A stretch of DNA of 64,000 nucleotides from a virus, in the IMG/VR virus record IMGVR_UViG_3300042502_000941, positions 1-64,000 of that record, one strand, 5' to 3'. Both the position numbers and the translations under genes were made by a program. Shown here piece by piece: positions 41,676 through 51,772 of this stretch (position 1 is its first letter; every line of letters starts with the position of its first letter). A model generated the notes under the pieces. It ran no database searches. It was not told where the DNA came from and worked only from the letters and a program-made list of their open reading frames with translations.

Positions 41676-42317
41676 TTATGTTGTTGTTGGAACTTTAACT
41701 GTCACTGTAATGGATGTATTACCACCACTTTCATTGCCAATAATTGTAATATTAGTGGTTGTTGTTTTAGACAAACCAGCGTTTGGTACAAATCTGAATT
41801 TATTACCAATTACTACTTGCGAAGTTTGTGAAGTTAAATCTCCTGAAAAAGTAGGAACTGTAGCACTGGTCGAATTCAAACTATTTGTTTCGGTCACAAT
41901 CAATGTCCCAACATTTTTATTTGCCAAAATCGATGTGTATCCAAGCGTAACATTGTAAGTTGGGTTTGTACTAGGACTAATTAAAATTTCCCCCGTGTAA
42001 TCTCTATCTACAGTAATTACACTTTGAGCTACACTTATAGTTGGTACAGATGTTATTCCGTCATTCAAAGTCACTAACTTATATTTCATTGACTGTGATT
42101 CATCGGTAATCGGTTCCATAATAGGAGTGTTACGAATAGCTATATCGTAATACGCGCTACCCAATGGATGATTTGGATTAAACTGGGTGTAATCAATTTC
42201 ATCGTCAGCCAAAGCGAACGCTGTAATGTTTAACCCACCCGTTTTTGCAAGAATTTCTCTTCCTTTTTTAGTCAATACAGCATTCACTGTAAGAATGTTG
42301 TTATTTAAATATGCCAT
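41676..42317 (-). CDS. Conserved tail structural protein
   Basis: 213 aa. The first 80 residues are distinctive: NAVLTKKGREILAKTGGLNI, FALADDEIDYTQFNPNHPLG and a YYDIAIRNTPIMEP segment. I recognise this pattern from structural proteins of many T4-like phages; it may be a baseplate/tail attachment domain. Residues 85-213 form a Thr/Ser/Asn-rich beta sandwich of Ig or bacterial-surface type. The gene lies between the 1548 aa baseplate protein and the 372 aa protein. Confidence 0.55.
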   Translation of the reverse strand: MAYLNNNILTVNAVLTKKGREILAKTGGLNITAFALADDEIDYTQFNPNHPLGSAYYDIAIRNTPIMEPITDESQSMKYKLVTLNDGITSVPTISVAQSVITVDRDYTGEILISPSTNPTYNVTLGYTSILANKNVGTLIVTETNSLNSTSATVPTFSGDLTSQTSQVVIGNKFRFVPNAGLSKTTTTNITIIGNESGGNTSITVTVKVPTTT

Positions 42318-42363
42318 ATATAATAATTATTGATAAGTTTTAATTTTTACTCAAAAATGTGAA

Positions 42364-45300
42364 TTATAAATTCATTATGTATCTTTCCAAACTCGCGCTG
42401 GTTAGTAAAGAAGCGGTTAATGGTAATTGTATGAATAATGAGTCAGTACTACTAATTGAGCCAGTTGTATCACCATATGAAGGAGCATTATTGGTTTCGA
42501 TATTCAAACTTAAAAATCCTGGTATGGTAATAACAGGCGAACTTCCATTTGTAACGCCTTTTCTATTTACAGTACTGTTCTTATCATTTTTACCTTTAAT
42601 ATAAGTATAATATGCAATATCGCCTTTTGTATTCAACTTCAATCCACTCAAAAGTTGCGTCTTAGAACCACTTACCGCTTGATATTTGGTTCGACTTCCA
42701 ACAAATGTAAACTTACTTAAATGTCTATTAGAATATCCTGTATTAAATACGCCTTTATAGTAGTTTTTCAGGTACTTACTTCCGGTAACTTGAACATTAA
42801 ATCCTATATAATCCGACGTGCCGGATGTGCCGGATGTGCCGGATGTACCGGATGTACCGGATGTACCGGACGTACCTGAGATGCCGGATGTACCTGAGAT
42901 GCCAGATGAACCTACAGAATATCCCGACCCAGAACCAATAACTTGAACTTCGTCAAATGAAGAAGTAAATGTTACTAAAAATCCATCATTATTAACAGAT
43001 TGATAATAATCTTTTTTGCCTACATTAACTGTGTCTCGTACATTATATCCATTTGAATCAATATATACATATTTTCCATACTTTGCATAAATAAAATCAC
43101 GGTCGTCGATTGTGTCTTTAATTTCTAGACGAGAGTAATTATAAGTATTTTCATCTCTGGTAATATTATTAACGTTAGAACTAGTTACTATAGCGAAGTT
43201 TGCAATATCAACCGTATTTAATAAAGAAGATGTAAATGTTGTCTTGTTATTAAAGTATATGTCAAATTCGTTATTTGTTAAAAATTCCACATCTCTGTAG
43301 TTAAACTTTTTACGTTCAAACAAGCTTGGTTCTAATACAAGGCCTGTCAATAAATTAGATCTAGACGGTTTTAAATTTTTTACAACATCAAATATAGAAA
43401 AATCAATGTAGAATTTATATGTACTATAAAATTCTTGTGGGTATATATATTTTTCATTTATTTCGCCGAATTCACGTTGTAATTTAGTCAATCCATCATA
43501 ATTTTGTTTGTTTAAATTTTGAGGTTCACCTATAATATCGGCTATACCATCCAAACCTATAAAATTCTCTATTTTTTGATTTAAATAGTTATATGGACTT
43601 ATAAAAAATCCTGATAAGATAGAATCGTCACCTAAACTGTCTTGAATTCTCGTCGAATAATCATACGGCGTTAAATTAGACAAAGCTGTTTCGGTTATTT
43701 TGTTTATTTTACCATTAATTTTGAAATTTGGTCCAAAGTTATTGGTGTTTATAGTTTGTTTAAGATCGATTTTATCAAATTGATATGGGAACTGAGTAAT
43801 CATTACATTCGAACAAGTTGGATAGCTATAATACTTTTCTGTTTGTCCAAAATTATAAGCAAAGAATTGCGTATTATAATAAATATTTTGATTATGTACG
43901 GTTGTACTAATCGATGTAGATGAATACAAATCTACAGGCGTGTCGAAACTCCATAAATAAAACAAATTAGAATAAACATTTTCTTTATTTGGTATTGATA
44001 TCGAATCTAAATTATAAGAATGTTCATCGAAATATTCATTATTAAGTGGTTCTTTTAAAATTTTGATTTTATCCAAATTTCCTATAAAAGAAACAGAAGA
44101 CGAATAATTACCTATATAATAACTACCCGATGAAAACTTCTTGTTTGTATTATAATTTATAAGTTTACGCTTTGTTGATGAGAAATTCTTAACGCTTCCA
44201 TCATATTGATTAATGGATAGACTGTATATGTATGGAATAAATTCATTTGTCGAATTAATAAAATAAGAAGCTGTTAATATTGTTTTTTGAGATGCTAATG
44301 TGACATAATCGCCATCGTCTTCTATCACAAAATCACCGTCGTCTTCTATAATAAAAGGAGTATCTTCATTAGTGGTTTTAATTGAACGAACCCGCAACTT
44401 ATCGAAATCTCCAAGAACAGGCTCACGCTTTAACATAGCAGTGAAAATGCCGCCGTTTAATAATGGTATTTCATTTAATATCAAACTAGACGTGGTGTTA
44501 CCCAATTCATATGGATGTATTTCAAATACTAATTGACCACTGTTAACTTGCTTTGATTTTTTTATAAATAAATTCCAATCAGACTTTTTATTTCTATATT
44601 TCGACATCAATTGTATCTTGTCGTCGAAGTTATAATTAGTCGATTTAAATCTAAAAGAAAATTCAATTGTAGATATACCATTAAATTTTGATGTGTATTC
44701 GGTGCTACTGGTGAATGTATTAATATTGGATCCAGATGCGTAGTAGCTACTAGTGGTATAAATAAAATCACTACTAGTATGTTGAAAATTCAAGAAATTA
44801 TTTTCCTTGAAATCTGTCATATAAATAATATCATCGTATACGAAGTAATTATCACGATTGGAAAAAGCGTCAGCACTTCCATACTCTCTGGTAGATATTA
44901 ATCCAGATGGAATGCCAAACATAGTACGTATCATTTCAAATGAATTGATAGTACCCTTGGATTTATATACAGATGAAATGTTATTTGCAAATCGATTTAA
45001 AATTGATTTTGTATAATCGAAATAAGAAGCGGAGTTGTAACCTGAAATTTCTTGATTATTTAAATATAATTGATTTAAATCACTTTGAGAAAATTTGTCA
45101 ATGTCAACGTTCCAATTAAAACTGTTCAATAATTCATCTATATAATTCTTTGGATAGTAACTTGAATCATTGTTAGAAATAGGATATGTTTTAGGAAACT
45201 TCTTGATAAAGACTAATATATTATCAAAAAAATGTCCGGTCATTGCGGTGAATTTTATGTAATCCGCTGAATCGGAGTCATCCTTTACATATTCAGGAAG

Positions 45301-47010
45301 TTGATATACCAAACTATTATAGTTATCCGAATCATATGTAATAGCCTCATCGATTTTGTTGTCTATACTGGATGAATTAAAAAACAAATAGGATTCGTAT
45401 TCATCAAATGTATCCAGCAATGTGATTTGTTGAGATGTCTTCTGATTAACCAACTGACTATAAGAAGATGAAATTGTCGCACTTGTATTTGTTGCGGAAT
45501 TAATAGTCGATTTCTTAACGGACTCAAGTTGATTATAATCTTTGATTTTATTCTTAGCAATTTTAGTACGTAATTCAGCTGATGAATAATTAATAAAATT
45601 GTTGAAATCTGTATAATCTATATACAAATCATTATACTTTTCTTTTAATCTTACTGTTGCTTTGTCCAGAGTAAACGCGTCATTACTTTGATATCTTTCT
45701 GTAGATGGATGCGACGTATTAACTTGAACATCAAAATTTATATCGTTTAAAAATACTTTTCTTGATATCTTCGAAGTAAATAAGTTAACTTTAAAATAAA
45801 TTGGAGCAATTGATATGTTTGATATCCAACATGTCGATTTTATATTATATTGTAAAGGTAATGGAGCATCTAATTTTACTTGTATGTTAAAAGTATCATC
45901 TATTGAATTTAAATAATTTGTATGATCTAGAATTTTTATTAAATTTCCATTGTCAAAATTCAATGCGTTCTTATAATAACCATAATATTTTGTTCTATAA
46001 TTTTCTAATAAATTAGTTACATTCGGCAATATCCAATCGGTATAAATCGTTTGTTCAAATAATCCCAATATATTTTGTAAATCGATATCATTTATAGAAC
46101 TTTTTTGTAATACTCTATCTTGTGATACTTTTAATGTGATGATTCTGAAAGACTCTAATATTTCTTGATTGGTAAATTCTACATTGTTATATGTGTATAT
46201 AAAATTGTTAATTTGTTCCTGTACACCTGAAAATTTACTTGTCTGTAAAATCGTAGTATCAGTATCACTATTTAATTTAATTACAGAATTATATCCAACG
46301 TATGTTGATGTTATAAATTCCTGCAATTCAGCTTCACTTTTTAGACCTAACTTCAAACAAATATCTGTATAATTATACTTATTTTTATTTAACAGAAAGT
46401 CTTGTTCGATTGGATTGTTTTTAATAATATCAATTAAATCTTGATATATTCTCAATAACAAATATTTTTTATCAGCAAATGATCTTATCTTAACCGCATC
46501 TAACCTAGATGATTCATTTTTAGTTGTGTCAAATGCATAAGATAACCGTATTTCAGTTCTACTTGGAGATATCTCTTTTATAACCAATTTATTTGTCGGA
46601 TTGCCGGCTATATTTCTAACTGGATTATACAACAAGTAATACAAACCTGGACCAACTCCACTAGCATTTAAATCAAATTGTGGGTGTAATAAAATATCAT
46701 TTTTGTGAGATACAATATTTGTAAATGGATTTGCGAATTGATACGATCTCAACTCATTATTTATATCTCTATAACTTCCTTGTAATATGGAATATGTAAC
46801 GGATGGAATTACTCTGTTAAAACTTACAAGTTGTTGATTATTATTATAAAGAGTAAATTCAAACAAGTCGTCGTCGGATTCTCCATAAAATACATCATTA
46901 CTTACAACTTGTTGTTCGTACAAAGACTGCAAATTGGCATTGAAATAAGATGCACTTGTAATACCCTTATTCAAATCATTATCGTTTATTGTCAAATAGT
47001 CGTAAGGCAT
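42364..47010 (-). CDS. Very large baseplate wedge-like protein with Gly-Thr-Ser repeat
   Basis: 1548 aa, the largest protein in the window. It lies in the wedge cluster downstream of gp6-like and gp25-like genes, where T4 has gp7 (1032 aa), so a gp7-like wedge role is plausible though sequence similarity is not evident. The N-terminal 900 residues are mixed. Residues about 770-830 look like a LamG/concanavalin-type sandwich (STIEFSFRFKSTNYNFDDKI, with QLMSKYRNKKSDW after it). An odd direct repeat, FIIEDDGDFVIEDDGDYVTL, lies near residue 895. Residues about 1370-1400 are GISGTSGTSG repeats like those of the left-edge protein, followed by a fibre-like end domain. The stop is 1 nt from the next start upstream. 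Confidence 0.6.
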   Translation of the reverse strand: MPYDYLTINDNDLNKGITSASYFNANLQSLYEQQVVSNDVFYGESDDDLFEFTLYNNNQQLVSFNRVIPSVTYSILQGSYRDINNELRSYQFANPFTNIVSHKNDILLHPQFDLNASGVGPGLYYLLYNPVRNIAGNPTNKLVIKEISPSRTEIRLSYAFDTTKNESSRLDAVKIRSFADKKYLLLRIYQDLIDIIKNNPIEQDFLLNKNKYNYTDICLKLGLKSEAELQEFITSTYVGYNSVIKLNSDTDTTILQTSKFSGVQEQINNFIYTYNNVEFTNQEILESFRIITLKVSQDRVLQKSSINDIDLQNILGLFEQTIYTDWILPNVTNLLENYRTKYYGYYKNALNFDNGNLIKILDHTNYLNSIDDTFNIQVKLDAPLPLQYNIKSTCWISNISIAPIYFKVNLFTSKISRKVFLNDINFDVQVNTSHPSTERYQSNDAFTLDKATVRLKEKYNDLYIDYTDFNNFINYSSAELRTKIAKNKIKDYNQLESVKKSTINSATNTSATISSSYSQLVNQKTSQQITLLDTFDEYESYLFFNSSSIDNKIDEAITYDSDNYNSLVYQLPEYVKDDSDSADYIKFTAMTGHFFDNILVFIKKFPKTYPISNNDSSYYPKNYIDELLNSFNWNVDIDKFSQSDLNQLYLNNQEISGYNSASYFDYTKSILNRFANNISSVYKSKGTINSFEMIRTMFGIPSGLISTREYGSADAFSNRDNYFVYDDIIYMTDFKENNFLNFQHTSSDFIYTTSSYYASGSNINTFTSSTEYTSKFNGISTIEFSFRFKSTNYNFDDKIQLMSKYRNKKSDWNLFIKKSKQVNSGQLVFEIHPYELGNTTSSLILNEIPLLNGGIFTAMLKREPVLGDFDKLRVRSIKTTNEDTPFIIEDDGDFVIEDDGDYVTLASQKTILTASYFINSTNEFIPYIYSLSINQYDGSVKNFSSTKRKLINYNTNKKFSSGSYYIGNYSSSVSFIGNLDKIKILKEPLNNEYFDEHSYNLDSISIPNKENVYSNLFYLWSFDTPVDLYSSTSISTTVHNQNIYYNTQFFAYNFGQTEKYYSYPTCSNVMITQFPYQFDKIDLKQTINTNNFGPNFKINGKINKITETALSNLTPYDYSTRIQDSLGDDSILSGFFISPYNYLNQKIENFIGLDGIADIIGEPQNLNKQNYDGLTKLQREFGEINEKYIYPQEFYSTYKFYIDFSIFDVVKNLKPSRSNLLTGLVLEPSLFERKKFNYRDVEFLTNNEFDIYFNNKTTFTSSLLNTVDIANFAIVTSSNVNNITRDENTYNYSRLEIKDTIDDRDFIYAKYGKYVYIDSNGYNVRDTVNVGKKDYYQSVNNDGFLVTFTSSFDEVQVIGSGSGYSVGSSGISGTSGISGTSGTSGTSGTSGTSGTSGTSDYIGFNVQVTGSKYLKNYYKGVFNTGYSNRHLSKFTFVGSRTKYQAVSGSKTQLLSGLKLNTKGDIAYYTYIKGKNDKNSTVNRKGVTNGSSPVITIPGFLSLNIETNNAPSYGDTTGSISSTDSLFIQLPLTASLLTSASLERYIMNL
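42813..42912 (-). repeat. 9-nt tandem repeat encoding Gly-Thr-Ser / Gly-Ile-Ser units
   Basis: CCGGATGTG/A is repeated about ten times with few changes. DNA-level identity is much higher than in the 1-410 array, which suggests a younger or recently expanded tract inside the 1548 aa gene. Confidence 0.85.
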
Positions 47011-47011
47011 A

Positions 47012-47488
47012 TTAAGAAGTTAATGGTAAAAATGGATAGTCGTCGCCAAAATCGGAAAGTACAGTTCCTTGTCCCAATTTGATTCGCAAACCAATAATTT
47101 CGTTTTTCATAGCCGCAATAACTTGTTTGTCATCGTTATTTTCATATTTTTCCACCAAGCTATTTACCGTTTGATTTAAGATTCTATTTTCTTCGATCAG
47201 ATTATTATATTGAATTATAACATCTGTCAAATTTCTCTTTTCTTCGACAGCGGTTGTTTGTAATTCAGTGAATTCTACTGTCGATGTATCGGCAATTTTG
47301 TTTTCATTATATAAAAAACTTTTAATTGGCAATTTAATATAATTAAATTTACCATCAAATGATTGTGATATATTGTAAACTAATTGGTCATTTCCAAAAT
47401 TATCAAAGTTATTTTGAAATGTACCGAAGTCTTTAAATGTTTGTATATCACTTAATGATACGTTATATACTAATGGTATATTTGCCAT
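47012..47488 (-). CDS. Coiled-coil baseplate-associated protein
   Basis: 158 aa. Residues 1-60 are beta-type with repeated YNVS/YNIS motifs; residues about 72-140 form a heptad-rich coiled coil (VEEKRNLTDVIIQYNNLIEE, with NRILNQTVNSLVEKY after it). The C-terminus ends DFGDDYPFLPL. The gene is fitted between two large structural genes with 1-nt gaps on each side, so it is very likely a virion part, perhaps a trimeric linker such as a fibre neck. Confidence 0.5.
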   Translation of the reverse strand: MANIPLVYNVSLSDIQTFKDFGTFQNNFDNFGNDQLVYNISQSFDGKFNYIKLPIKSFLYNENKIADTSTVEFTELQTTAVEEKRNLTDVIIQYNNLIEENRILNQTVNSLVEKYENNDDKQVIAAMKNEIIGLRIKLGQGTVLSDFGDDYPFLPLTS

Positions 47489-47489
47489 A

Positions 47490-49382
47490 CTAACGAGTTA
47501 TTTTAAATATTTTCCCAGTATCAACGATGTCAACTGTTCCATCTTTGTACTCTACCTTAATAAATACTGTTAAATAACGTTCTTGCGGTAATCCGCTAGT
47601 ATTTAATTTAAAATAATTACCATATGAAGCATCGCAACTTAATTTAGTATAATCGTCAAAATTAATTAAAACCTCTTCGGATTCAGCATCTTTTACCATA
47701 TAATAGGAAGAAGTTGGTAAATACTTAGGAGTGACCATCGCGGGTTGTTGATATGATTTATTAAATGTCTTTAAAGGATATTTATCTCTTGCAAAAACAA
47801 ATATTTTAGCAACACTACCAGCTTTATATGCACTGTTTAATGACTGCAAGGTAATTAGATTTTGTATAGAAGATGACACCGGTTTTAAACTGCCTGTGCT
47901 AAATACAGTATCATTCCATCCGACATCGATATATGGACTATAAATAGTATTGGTATCTTTACTGAAGAACTGTAACAATCCATTGGTTGGTTGAAGAGGA
48001 GGCGTACTTATTTCAAATGAACTCAATAACATAAGTCCCTGATTTGGAATACAACCACATAGCCAAGAACGGACAATCTGTGTTATATCCATTGATATAT
48101 CACTTTGATTACCATAACTGAATGACTGACTACAAATCAATCCGTTGTTGACCAATGATGGAAACGAAGTGGAGTTGCAAATCCATTTTGGTTTGTTTGT
48201 ATAAGAAGTTGGAACTTTATAATACCAAGTACCGCCTTGATTTTGAAAACTAGCACTTGAATATGAAGATGTTAATAGATAATTTACTTGTTGATAACTA
48301 TTTGTTATTTTATTACCATACCATAAATTACTACCTGAGTAACTTCTATTGTTCCAAGTAGCTCCTAGTTGAGAACCATCGTCTGCATATCTACCGTTTC
48401 CATTTTCCCAACTTTGACTTATTGGATAAGCATATATAGAGTAATTTAGCGGAAGATTTCTCATACCGCATGCTTTTAAATTGAGTGTAAATTTTAACTT
48501 TGAACTGCTAATTTCATTCGTAGAAATAGACTGACTTAATGTGTTTAAGTCAAACTTAATTAATGTTCTACTAAACTCTGGATAGTTTAAGTATATAGCT
48601 GTCGAAGGAGCTTTAAAAGACCCACTATATTTACCTTTGAAATAACCGGCAAAATTTGTGACATCTGTGTAATACAATTTACTGGAAGTTAAAGTTTCTA
48701 TATACAACTTAGAATTAGAACCACTAAAACTTCCTGTAAATGATCCTGAATTAAAAGCTCTTACCGGCGAATAAAAACTGGAGCTACACGGTATGCCTGT
48801 GTTTGATTTTCCTAATAGTTTCCCTCTTAAATTTTTAAAGCTTCCTGTACCTGTCAAAGACGAAGTTAATGGACTTGTTGTATATGTCCGTTTGTTTACT
48901 TTTAATTTTGTAAAAAAACTACCAACTCTCACAGAGCCAGAAAAACTACCTGTACTCCAACTTCCTGTAAAGAATGAGTAACTAGTTATATTCATACTAC
49001 CTGAAAATGATCCGGATGCATAATTTGCCGATCCAGAAATATAAAGTGGTTTTTTTGGGTTAGTAGTTACATTAGATAATCTACCTGTAAAATTAGCAAT
49101 AAATGATGTATTTGGTATTACAGAAGATGTAAGATTAAAAGCATACCACTTACTACCAGAATAAATGAACAGTGAAGACGTGGTGTATGACAACCATCCA
49201 TTATTACCATATGAAGAGGCGGTAAGAGGTGCAGTGTGCCAATTTGGATCTGTGTACACAGTTTTTTTGCCTGTGTTCGACGCATATACTTCTAACACCT
49301 CGTCTATTCCAAAATTTTTGTTTTGGAATTTGTTGGAATTGTTAATATAAGTGTCTTGAGATGGATAAATGAAAATATGCAT
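47490..49382 (-). CDS. Tail appendage protein with DNRLRE-like domain and GSFSGS repeats
   Basis: 630 aa. The N-terminus (FIYPSQDTYINNSNKFQNKN, then FGIDEVLEV) and a later block (RTLIKFDLNTLSQSI, SSKLKFTLNLKA, MDITQIVRSWLCG) follow the pattern of DNRLRE-type carbohydrate-binding or surface domains. These are split here by an inserted region of about 200 residues. The insert holds a YGNNGWLSYTTSSLFIY motif (about 52-75), also found twice in gp15, and GSFSGS/GSFTGSFSG repeats like those in the fibre at 60780-62270. The C-terminus (380-630) is beta-rich. It is placed 1 nt after gp6, so it is a baseplate-linked fibre or adhesin. Confidence 0.6.
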   Translation of the reverse strand: MHIFIYPSQDTYINNSNKFQNKNFGIDEVLEVYASNTGKKTVYTDPNWHTAPLTASSYGNNGWLSYTTSSLFIYSGSKWYAFNLTSSVIPNTSFIANFTGRLSNVTTNPKKPLYISGSANYASGSFSGSMNITSYSFFTGSWSTGSFSGSVRVGSFFTKLKVNKRTYTTSPLTSSLTGTGSFKNLRGKLLGKSNTGIPCSSSFYSPVRAFNSGSFTGSFSGSNSKLYIETLTSSKLYYTDVTNFAGYFKGKYSGSFKAPSTAIYLNYPEFSRTLIKFDLNTLSQSISTNEISSSKLKFTLNLKACGMRNLPLNYSIYAYPISQSWENGNGRYADDGSQLGATWNNRSYSGSNLWYGNKITNSYQQVNYLLTSSYSSASFQNQGGTWYYKVPTSYTNKPKWICNSTSFPSLVNNGLICSQSFSYGNQSDISMDITQIVRSWLCGCIPNQGLMLLSSFEISTPPLQPTNGLLQFFSKDTNTIYSPYIDVGWNDTVFSTGSLKPVSSSIQNLITLQSLNSAYKAGSVAKIFVFARDKYPLKTFNKSYQQPAMVTPKYLPTSSYYMVKDAESEEVLINFDDYTKLSCDASYGNYFKLNTSGLPQERYLTVFIKVEYKDGTVDIVDTGKIFKITR

Positions 49383-49383
49383 A

Positions 49384-51369
49384 TTATACTACCAATCCTT
49401 TTATATCGTTGTCGGGATATTTAATTTCAAATACTGATGGGTCTTTTGATGGATAGAGAATATTATTTTGTGTAGCAATACTTACATTATATGCTATAGG
49501 TGAATAATTACCATCATCAATTGTTAAATTCTTAATCTTCAACTCAATTACAGATTGGACCCCTTCGTTTTTCATTATTTCAAAATTGAGTTGACTGAGA
49601 TTTATCGGTTGGTTAAAACTAATATTATCAATATTCAAATAGTTTTTTACAGATTGAATACAATTGTTTAATACATCTCGTTTATTAAAGCCAGTGAATA
49701 CTGTAATTTTAAAATCGAATCCTAAATTGATAATATAACCATCAATAATATTGATTTTGTCCGTGAGTATTTTGAAATTATTTAGATAACTTATTAAATT
49801 TTGTAACGTAGCTGGATTCAATGTTGTCAAATTTTTATTAACATCATACCCTAACAAATAAAGATTGTTTGTAAATGGATTACTCGATTCCAAAAACTTT
49901 CTTCTATCTAGTGGATTTAATGGATTTAAATCTAATGTTTCATTTCCGTCTTCGGTTATTACGCCTTTTATTAATTGGTTATATTGAACTCGTCTATTTG
50001 AATTGCTTTCAACATATGCTTTTGAAATATTACCTAAATAAGATGGCAATGAATATACTCTTAGTAGAATATCATCGGAAGTAACCATTCTATTTTGAGC
50101 GGAAAAGTTTAATATAGCATTTTGTCGTATTTCCTCATTTGTATCCGCGTCATTACCACCAGTTGATGAAAGTGGATTATTTACTCTCAATGAATTTTTA
50201 AAATTGTTTAATAGAATCACTTCGCTATCAGTTAAACTGGTCACGTCATTTAAATAATCCGTACTAGCAATCTTATTTATTTCATCGGAATTTACATTTG
50301 AATCTAAACCACCACCAACAACATAATTAACTGTCAATGTTGTATTTGATGGAGACACACCGTATGAATTGGCCTTTAATACATTTGTACCGTCTAAAGA
50401 TATATTTAGATTCTTTAAATTGGATAAAGCTACACCAACATTAGTTGGATTTGGTATAATAACTGTATTTTCGTAATTTTCTGTATTCGCCCCAAATTGA
50501 ATATAAGTAAAATTATTCTGATCTACCGTTGTAATAAATCTACGTTCGGTTCTTAGATACTTTAAAATCTTAGGAGTTTCATTTCTATATGGTGATAACG
50601 TTTGATTGGTAAGAGGTACATTATCAATCAATAGTGGAATTGTATCTTGTGCTAGATACTGTGTTTCATAGTAATTGTTGCCATTAGAATCCACCACACT
50701 TATTATTTTAACCACATTAGTTTCATCTAACTTTATTTTTAAAAATGATTGTGGATCGCCAACACTAAATGTTTTTGTTGTTATTCTACCAGAATAACAT
50801 TGTGTGGATTTCTTTATCAGGTAAAATAATGGTGCTCCTGTATTATCACGATTGTAAACACTTATTTGTCTTGGTGAAAATAAAGTATCTTGACTAAAAT
50901 CTACACTTTCTTCGACTATAAATGACACACCTGATACACTAGATAGTTGTGTATATGGTTTTAAAATCAAACAGTATCGTTCATCAGGTACATATTCGCC
51001 ATTAACGCCCGAAGTACGTGTCGCGGGCAACAATTGAAACAATTCTACATTAGTGGATGATACCGAAGATACCTTTGGTTTATATCCCAAAAATTGAGCT
51101 TGGTTTATAATATTTTTACGTTCACCCGCGAATTGAATAAAACTTTCTTTAAATTGATAATCAGTGTAATATGACAATACATCTCCCACAAAAGACGCTT
51201 GTTCGATAAAGATTTGGCCTGGTGAACTTTCACTAAAATCTTTATAACTTTGTGGATAATACTGTTTAGTGAAATCAATTAGTTGTTGTTTTAAAGAAGT
51301 AAAATCACGATTTAAATACAAAACGTCTTTTGTATTAGCCTTGAAGGTTTTGTTAATTAATTGTTGCAT
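49384..51369 (-). CDS. gp6: Baseplate wedge protein gp6-like
   Basis: 661 aa, matching T4 gp6 (660 aa), the wedge protein that forms the inner baseplate ring and belongs to the baseplate J-like group. The N-terminus is typical: VLYLNRDFTSLKQQLIDFTK, then YYPQSYKDFSESSPGQIFIE and ASFVGDVLSYYTDYQFKES (about 17-75), followed by NIINQAQFLGYKPK. Further support is RMVTSDDILLRVYSLPSYLG (about 425-445) and NDADTNEEIRQNA. The start overlaps the gp25-like stop by 1 nt (TAATG). Confidence 0.9.
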   Translation of the reverse strand: MQQLINKTFKANTKDVLYLNRDFTSLKQQLIDFTKQYYPQSYKDFSESSPGQIFIEQASFVGDVLSYYTDYQFKESFIQFAGERKNIINQAQFLGYKPKVSSVSSTNVELFQLLPATRTSGVNGEYVPDERYCLILKPYTQLSSVSGVSFIVEESVDFSQDTLFSPRQISVYNRDNTGAPLFYLIKKSTQCYSGRITTKTFSVGDPQSFLKIKLDETNVVKIISVVDSNGNNYYETQYLAQDTIPLLIDNVPLTNQTLSPYRNETPKILKYLRTERRFITTVDQNNFTYIQFGANTENYENTVIIPNPTNVGVALSNLKNLNISLDGTNVLKANSYGVSPSNTTLTVNYVVGGGLDSNVNSDEINKIASTDYLNDVTSLTDSEVILLNNFKNSLRVNNPLSSTGGNDADTNEEIRQNAILNFSAQNRMVTSDDILLRVYSLPSYLGNISKAYVESNSNRRVQYNQLIKGVITEDGNETLDLNPLNPLDRRKFLESSNPFTNNLYLLGYDVNKNLTTLNPATLQNLISYLNNFKILTDKINIIDGYIINLGFDFKITVFTGFNKRDVLNNCIQSVKNYLNIDNISFNQPINLSQLNFEIMKNEGVQSVIELKIKNLTIDDGNYSPIAYNVSIATQNNILYPSKDPSVFEIKYPDNDIKGLVV

Positions 51370-51770
51370 TATATATTATTGTTTGTGATGATCACTTCAG
51401 TTGTGGATTGTAATTCTTTGTAACTAAAGGCTACTTTTATAAATATTTTATTATAATTATTATTTACAACATCATTTTCCAATAATTGAACTTTAACGTC
51501 TTCAACTATTATACCGTTCATAAATCTATTTACATCATTTTGAATAAGATTTACTAACATCGGCAACATTTCACCCAATTCATTTTGATCAAACAACACT
51601 TTATATAATGAAGAACCAAATGCATTATTAAACCTACGTTCTCCAGGTTTGGTTAATAAAAGATTCCGTATATTACTAGAAACTTGTGAAATAGTATCAG
51701 TATTTGTTTCAAAATAACCATCTTGACCCAATCTAAACGGTATTTTAAGTCCTAGTGCTTTTTTAGCCAT
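51369..51770 (-). CDS. gp25: Baseplate wedge protein gp25-like
   Basis: 133 aa against 132 for T4 gp25, the lysozyme-like wedge protein that nucleates sheath assembly. The hallmark GERRFNNAFGSSL follows NIRNLLLTKP (about 34-52), equivalent to the EPR motif region of gp25/GpW/TssE proteins. After it come VNLIQNDVNRFMNGIIVEDV and a final strand pair. The order gp25 then gp6 is conserved in T4-like phages. It is 2 nt from the upstream gene and overlaps the downstream one by 1 nt. Confidence 0.9.
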   Translation of the reverse strand: MAKKALGLKIPFRLGQDGYFETNTDTISQVSSNIRNLLLTKPGERRFNNAFGSSLYKVLFDQNELGEMLPMLVNLIQNDVNRFMNGIIVEDVKVQLLENDVVNNNYNKIFIKVAFSYKELQSTTEVIITNNNI

Positions 51771-51772
51771 AA

